A DNA stretch of 64,000 nucleotides from G965222535 sp965222535 (lineage in GTDB: Bacteria; Pseudomonadota; Gammaproteobacteria; HK1). This document shows, in pieces, positions 60,927-64,000 of this stretch. Numbering within the stretch: the first letter of the stretch is position 1; every line of letters begins with the position of its first letter. The notes under the pieces are model-generated. The model was not told the origin of the DNA. It worked only from the letters and a program-made list of their open reading frames with translations, and searched no databases. The stretch spans positions 496,001 through 560,000 of the forward strand of contig OZ244957.1 in assembly GCA_965222535.1 (NCBI GenBank). The letters run 5' to 3'. The position numbers and the translations under genes are program-made.

Positions 60927-61703
60927 TTAAGCTCCAAATTTTTCGTTTTCGTCTAGCAAACATTGGAGTAGATTAAGATTAGCTCTTAATTCCTTTCTCT
61001 GAAAAACATTTAATGCGCGCAAATCTTTTGGTAAACAGTTACCGCCGAAATTTCTGATGTTTTGGCTACACTCTAGGTATTTGTTATTGATGTGTGATCG
61101 CTTCGTTACAGCCTCCTTAACGTGATGATAATTTAATCCTAAGTGTTGACAAATCTCATAGAAAGTATTAGCAAAAATAATAAGGTTTGCGTTATAAATA
61201 TTGTTAAAATACTTACTCAGCTCAGCTTCAGATGGGGTTAACTGCACTACTTGCTTTGGTAAATTAACGTGGCTTTTATTTACTAAATCAAAAACCGTTT
61301 GATTTTCTGTGCCGATCATCAACACATCATGATTCTCAGTAAAATCTGCAATGGCGCATCGCTCGCGTAGGAATTCAGGGACGAAGCAAATGTTGGGATT
61401 GTTATATTTTTCAATTAAACGCTGAGTCGTGCCAACTATAACGGTAGATTTAATTGCAATAATGCCGTTATATTGATGATTGTGCAACTCTTCTACTACT
61501 TTCTCAACGATAGCGACATCGCAACTACCGTCTTTGCGCGACGGTGTAGGAACACAAATATATAATAATTCTGTATCAATAACGCCTTCTATTTTGGTGT
61601 TCAATTTAATATCGTGAACACAGACATTATTACCCACTTTTTGTAGCCCGTGCGATACTGCATGGCCTACATTACCAATACCGATAATGCCAATATTAAT
61701 CAT
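60927..61703 (-). CDS. Short UDP-glucose/GDP-mannose dehydrogenase-family protein
   Basis: 258 residues. The N-terminal Rossmann domain opens NIGIIGIGNVGHAVSHGL. ICVPTPSRKDGSCD, KSTVIVGTTQ and CFVPEFLRE follow. The catalytic Cys223 is in NFGGNCLPKDLRAL. It stops there, lacking the ~130-residue C-terminal sugar-nucleotide-binding domain of normal UDP-glucose dehydrogenases. Such short forms are known in some cyanobacteria and phages, so it may be functional rather than truncated. AT-rich base composition suggests transfer together with the downstream epimerase. Confidence 0.83.
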   Translation of the reverse strand: MINIGIIGIGNVGHAVSHGLQKVGNNVCVHDIKLNTKIEGVIDTELLYICVPTPSRKDGSCDVAIVEKVVEELHNHQYNGIIAIKSTVIVGTTQRLIEKYNNPNICFVPEFLRERCAIADFTENHDVLMIGTENQTVFDLVNKSHVNLPKQVVQLTPSEAELSKYFNNIYNANLIIFANTFYEICQHLGLNYHHVKEAVTKRSHINNKYLECSQNIRNFGGNCLPKDLRALNVFQRKELRANLNLLQCLLDENEKFGA

Positions 61704-61792
61704 AAGCCTTTTGTATAAGTTAGTTTGTGTGGGAAGGAAAGAGGGAAGATTATTGAAAACCTTTGAAGCCCCTTATTGTATCATAAGAGCGC

Positions 61793-61826
61793 GCTCGGTA
61801 ACGAAGCCGGTTTTTCGAGGCACCCC
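61793..61826 (+). repeat. R1 tail fragment
   Basis: ctcggtaacgaagccggttt then ttcgaggcacccc: only the right arm of the hairpin. It lies upstream of the short dehydrogenase. Confidence 0.6.
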
Positions 61827-61899
61827 GTACCTATTCTGAACAACCTTTATGATTAAAAAAGATCATCTGAGCACCGCCTCCCTAATGACAAACATCCAC

Positions 61900-62991
61900 T
61901 CAAGTGCCCGGTAAGCGAAGGTAAAGCAGCAGCGTTTTCTGAAATCGGCGGTTATTGTCATCGCTTATTACAAACCAATGATCGCGATAGTGGCGGGCAA
62001 GCCCCTCCATGTTGTCGATACGCCATCCATTTTGAGTGCTGAATTCGACCACGGTGCTGGCGCTCAGCATTCGATCATCACCCAGCGGCGAAGTGCGGCG
62101 TAACGCAGCCGTCAGCACTAGGAATAGCTTGCTGTACCCCCGTTCCAATACCAGCAGGCTCCCATCAGACAGGGATTCCATCGCCACCACGGCGGTATGG
62201 GGGTGTTGGCTCAGAGGGTAAACCCAGACGCGCCCGCTGCTGGCGAATATGCGCAATCGGCGTTCGCCATGGGTACGTAACGGCAACTCAGGGGCGACGA
62301 CAAAAACATCCGTTGCGGAATGCAGCCACGTGATTGCTTCGAGTGAACGGTTGGCAGTGACATAGCGGTGTTTTTGCTGCAATACAGAAGGCAATGGGTA
62401 TTCTTTCAGCCAGCGTCCGTTGGGGAGGTAATCATTGACCCGGTGCTCACGCTCAAACGAGAGCGTCAGCACCGTATCACCACTTTCTCCGTTGTCGCTA
62501 TAACGCGCATCCATTCCTTCAGCGTCAGCGAAGTCTGCGTACAGCGGTTTAGCGTTGCGGTCGGACAAGCGATACGCTGCAATTGGCTCCACAGAAGTCA
62601 ATTTACCCGCGCTGAACTGAGGGCGAAAATGAAACAGCGCACCGCCATCGGATAGCGCATACAGTAAATTCTGATCGCGATCAAAAGCAAGCGCGGATAA
62701 ACCATACAGCGGGATGCCCGCGATAACACCGGCGGGGATCTCGATTGCCCCCAGCAGTTGCGCCTGCATATGGTTGTCACCGCTGACATCAGCGGGTGGC
62801 AGGGTATGCTGATAAACCTTGAACGTGTCGTTGTCAGCGACCGAGCAAACGCTATTGGTGCTCAGCAACACGAGCACCCAGCAGTGCGGTCGCGCTGTTT
62901 TTATGCACCGCCAAAGCCAATCACTGGCAGCGCCGCAAAGCCCCCAAGCGGCGGCGTGCAGCGCCATTCCCATGGCACGTGTTGGGGCCAT
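61900..62991 (-). CDS. Esterase-like activity of phytase family protein
   Basis: 363 residues from ATG 62991, which follows AAGGGG. A hydrophobic stretch near residues 40-55 (CWVLVLLSTNSVCSVA) suggests a signal peptide for export. The rest matches the phytase-like beta-propeller esterase domain: GLSALAFDRDQNLLYALSDG, DAEGMDAR, SLEAITWL, AMESLSDGSLLVLERG and DNMEGLARHYRDHWFVISDDNN. Biological substrate is unknown; it probably acts in the periplasm. It stands alone between R1 copies. Confidence 0.83.
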   Translation of the reverse strand: MAPTRAMGMALHAAAWGLCGAASDWLWRCIKTARPHCWVLVLLSTNSVCSVADNDTFKVYQHTLPPADVSGDNHMQAQLLGAIEIPAGVIAGIPLYGLSALAFDRDQNLLYALSDGGALFHFRPQFSAGKLTSVEPIAAYRLSDRNAKPLYADFADAEGMDARYSDNGESGDTVLTLSFEREHRVNDYLPNGRWLKEYPLPSVLQQKHRYVTANRSLEAITWLHSATDVFVVAPELPLRTHGERRLRIFASSGRVWVYPLSQHPHTAVVAMESLSDGSLLVLERGYSKLFLVLTAALRRTSPLGDDRMLSASTVVEFSTQNGWRIDNMEGLARHYRDHWFVISDDNNRRFQKTLLLYLRLPGT

Positions 62992-63033
62992 TATTTCAAC
63001 CCCCTTGGACAAAACATTCGCGCACCCTATTAT

Positions 63034-63140
63034 GGGGCTTGTCTATTGTGAGAAGGGCTATAAATCAACATCTTACGTTACAGATGATGGTGTTCCCTCC
63101 CTCCAAGTCCCCATCCCGCTGAGGTTTTTCGAGGTACCCT
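63034..63140 (-). repeat. R1 repeat, minus orientation
   Basis: ggggcttgtctattgtgaga, gggctataaatcaacatc, tacgttacagatgatggtg, ccctccctccaagtccccat, cccgctgaggtttttcgagg. Hairpin part absent. Confidence 0.86.
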
Positions 63141-63186
63141 ATGGTATATTACGTTGCCTGCTGGAACACTTGCCTCGCAAAGCGGC

Positions 63187-63317
63187 GAGGCTTGTCTATT
63201 GGGGGACAATGCCTCTTCCAGCAATCATTTCATGGTGCCGCAAGTGCTCCTAATTAAAAATTAAAACGATCCCTTCCCCCAAGCCCCCATCCCGTTGGGA
63301 TTTTTTCGAAGCACCCC
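63187..63317 (-). repeat. R1 repeat, minus orientation, middle replaced
   Basis: aggcttgtctattgggg at one end and cccttcccccaagcccccat, cccgttggg, ttttttcgaagcacccc at the other. The usual acgttacag section is replaced by about 60 bp of other DNA. Confidence 0.72.
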
Positions 63318-63358
63318 ATTATAAATCCTATCTGAGAAGAAAAACTCTTGGAAAATAA

Positions 63359-64000
63359 ATGATGCATTCCAGATTTCTGACAACAACGGCTTTGCTACTG
63401 GCTGTTGTCTTATTATTTGCCGCCAACATCGTAAGCAACACGTTACTGGGCGGGGCACGCGTTGATCTGACCGAAAATAAGCTCTATACACTGTCACAAG
63501 GCACGCGCAATATATTGGCCAAACTGGATGAGCCGATCACGTTGCGGCTGTATGTTTCTAAAGGGCGCATCAACCGCATTCCGTCACTTGCAAGTTACGC
63601 CCAGCGGGTGGAATCAATGCTAACCGAATACGAACGCTTGTCAGCCGGCCGGTTAGTGCTGCATACCATTGATCCAGAACCATTTTCTGAAGAGGAAGAT
63701 CGCGCCGTCGCCTACGGTGTACGAGGCTTGCCCGCGGGAGGAGACGAACACCTGTATTTCGGCGTCGTTGGCACGAATGCAGTGGGCGCGGAAGAATCGA
63801 TTCCACTGCTATCGGTGCAACGCGAGCTATTCCTTGAATACGATCTGATGCGCCTGATCGTCAAACTCACCGATGCTGAGCGCACGGTGATCGGCCTGCT
63901 GACATCGCTGCCGATTGATGGCGGAGGAGCGAGAAGCTTCACTGGTGCCAATGCACCGCGATGGGCTATCGTGGATCAGATGAGACAGCAGTTTGATTTG
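63359..64000 (+). CDS. GldG-like ABC-transport auxiliary protein, C-terminus beyond window
   Basis: At least 214 residues. One N-terminal helix (TTALLLAVVLLFAANIV) anchors a periplasmic domain that begins ARVDLTENKLYTLSQGTRNIL and continues PITLRLYVSKGRI. This is the GldG/DUF4350-like pattern of proteins encoded with gliding-motility-type ABC transporters. ATG 63359 is immediately followed by a second ATG; either may be used. The ABC ATPase and permease would be expected upstream but are not here. The right edge of the window cuts the gene. Confidence 0.8.
   Translation, partial: MMHSRFLTTTALLLAVVLLFAANIVSNTLLGGARVDLTENKLYTLSQGTRNILAKLDEPITLRLYVSKGRINRIPSLASYAQRVESMLTEYERLSAGRLVLHTIDPEPFSEEEDRAVAYGVRGLPAGGDEHLYFGVVGTNAVGAEESIPLLSVQRELFLEYDLMRLIVKLTDAERTVIGLLTSLPIDGGGARSFTGANAPRWAIVDQMRQQFDL

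Overview
The window reads as chromosome of a gammaproteobacterium. Supporting evidence is an RpoS-type sigma factor, the outer-membrane assembly lipoproteins BamD and BamE, RsfS, a DUF721/DciA-like protein, YggX, HemJ, a DUF1244 protein and a TRAP transporter with split permeases. cyoE, lpd, beta-oxidation enzymes and an isovaleryl-CoA dehydrogenase point to an aerobic heterotroph that burns acids and amino-acid carbon. No rRNA, tRNA or CRISPR array was recognised. I cannot name the species.

Layout. 1-6.4 kb: dacB (cut by the window edge), an amidase, a DUF938 methyltransferase and a DUF2723 membrane protein, then IS5-type transposase debris. 7.3-11.0 kb: a ferredoxin, aldehyde:ferredoxin oxidoreductase, MoaD-like operon followed by a zinc-ribbon/winged-helix/deoxyribosyltransferase-like protein. 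11.0-11.8 kb: a tandem array of 235-bp repeats. 12.5-20.5 kb: aldehyde dehydrogenase, thiolase, a FadN-type bifunctional beta-oxidation enzyme, dihydrolipoyl dehydrogenase, DUF1244, bamD. 20.5-25.4 kb: an AT-rich cassette with an adenine-N6 DNA methyltransferase and a polytopic membrane protein, bracketed by two ~0.47-kb direct repeats that each include the 3' end of dxs. 25.4-29.3 kb: dat-cyoE-dxs on the minus strand. 29.7-33.8 kb: an hsp20 gene behind a sigma-32-like promoter, hemJ-yggX, and an RND/MMPL exporter. 34.2-40.7 kb: rsfS, dciA-like, class I aldolase, rpoS, a degenerate IS607-like recombinase, argG. 40.9-46.5 kb: an MttB-family protein, isovaleryl-CoA dehydrogenase, a glutaredoxin/alkyltransferase-like fusion, recO, rpmE. 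46.5-51.4 kb: sbcC behind a PLP deaminase/desulfhydrase. 52.4-57.4 kb: bamE, alkB-like, a TRAP pair with an unusual C-terminal extension. 57.8-64 kb: a membrane glycosyltransferase, an AT-rich sugar-nucleotide pair, an esterase-like phytase-domain protein and the start of a GldG-like protein.

The most striking property is the space between genes. Two related repeat families fill it: R1 (about 150 bp, nested inverted repeats, about two dozen full or partial copies in both orientations) and R2 (about 235 bp or longer). Both carry a core of TTGGGGGAAGG facing CCTTCCCCCAA and a hairpin whose tip is GC-NNN-GC. Stem sequences differ between copies while pairing is largely retained, so structure appears to be conserved over sequence. 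These repeats sit at IS fragments, at the dxs duplication and at many intergenic junctions. Several genes (sbcC, rsfS, rpoS, bamE) lack their usual neighbours, which fits repeat-driven rearrangement.
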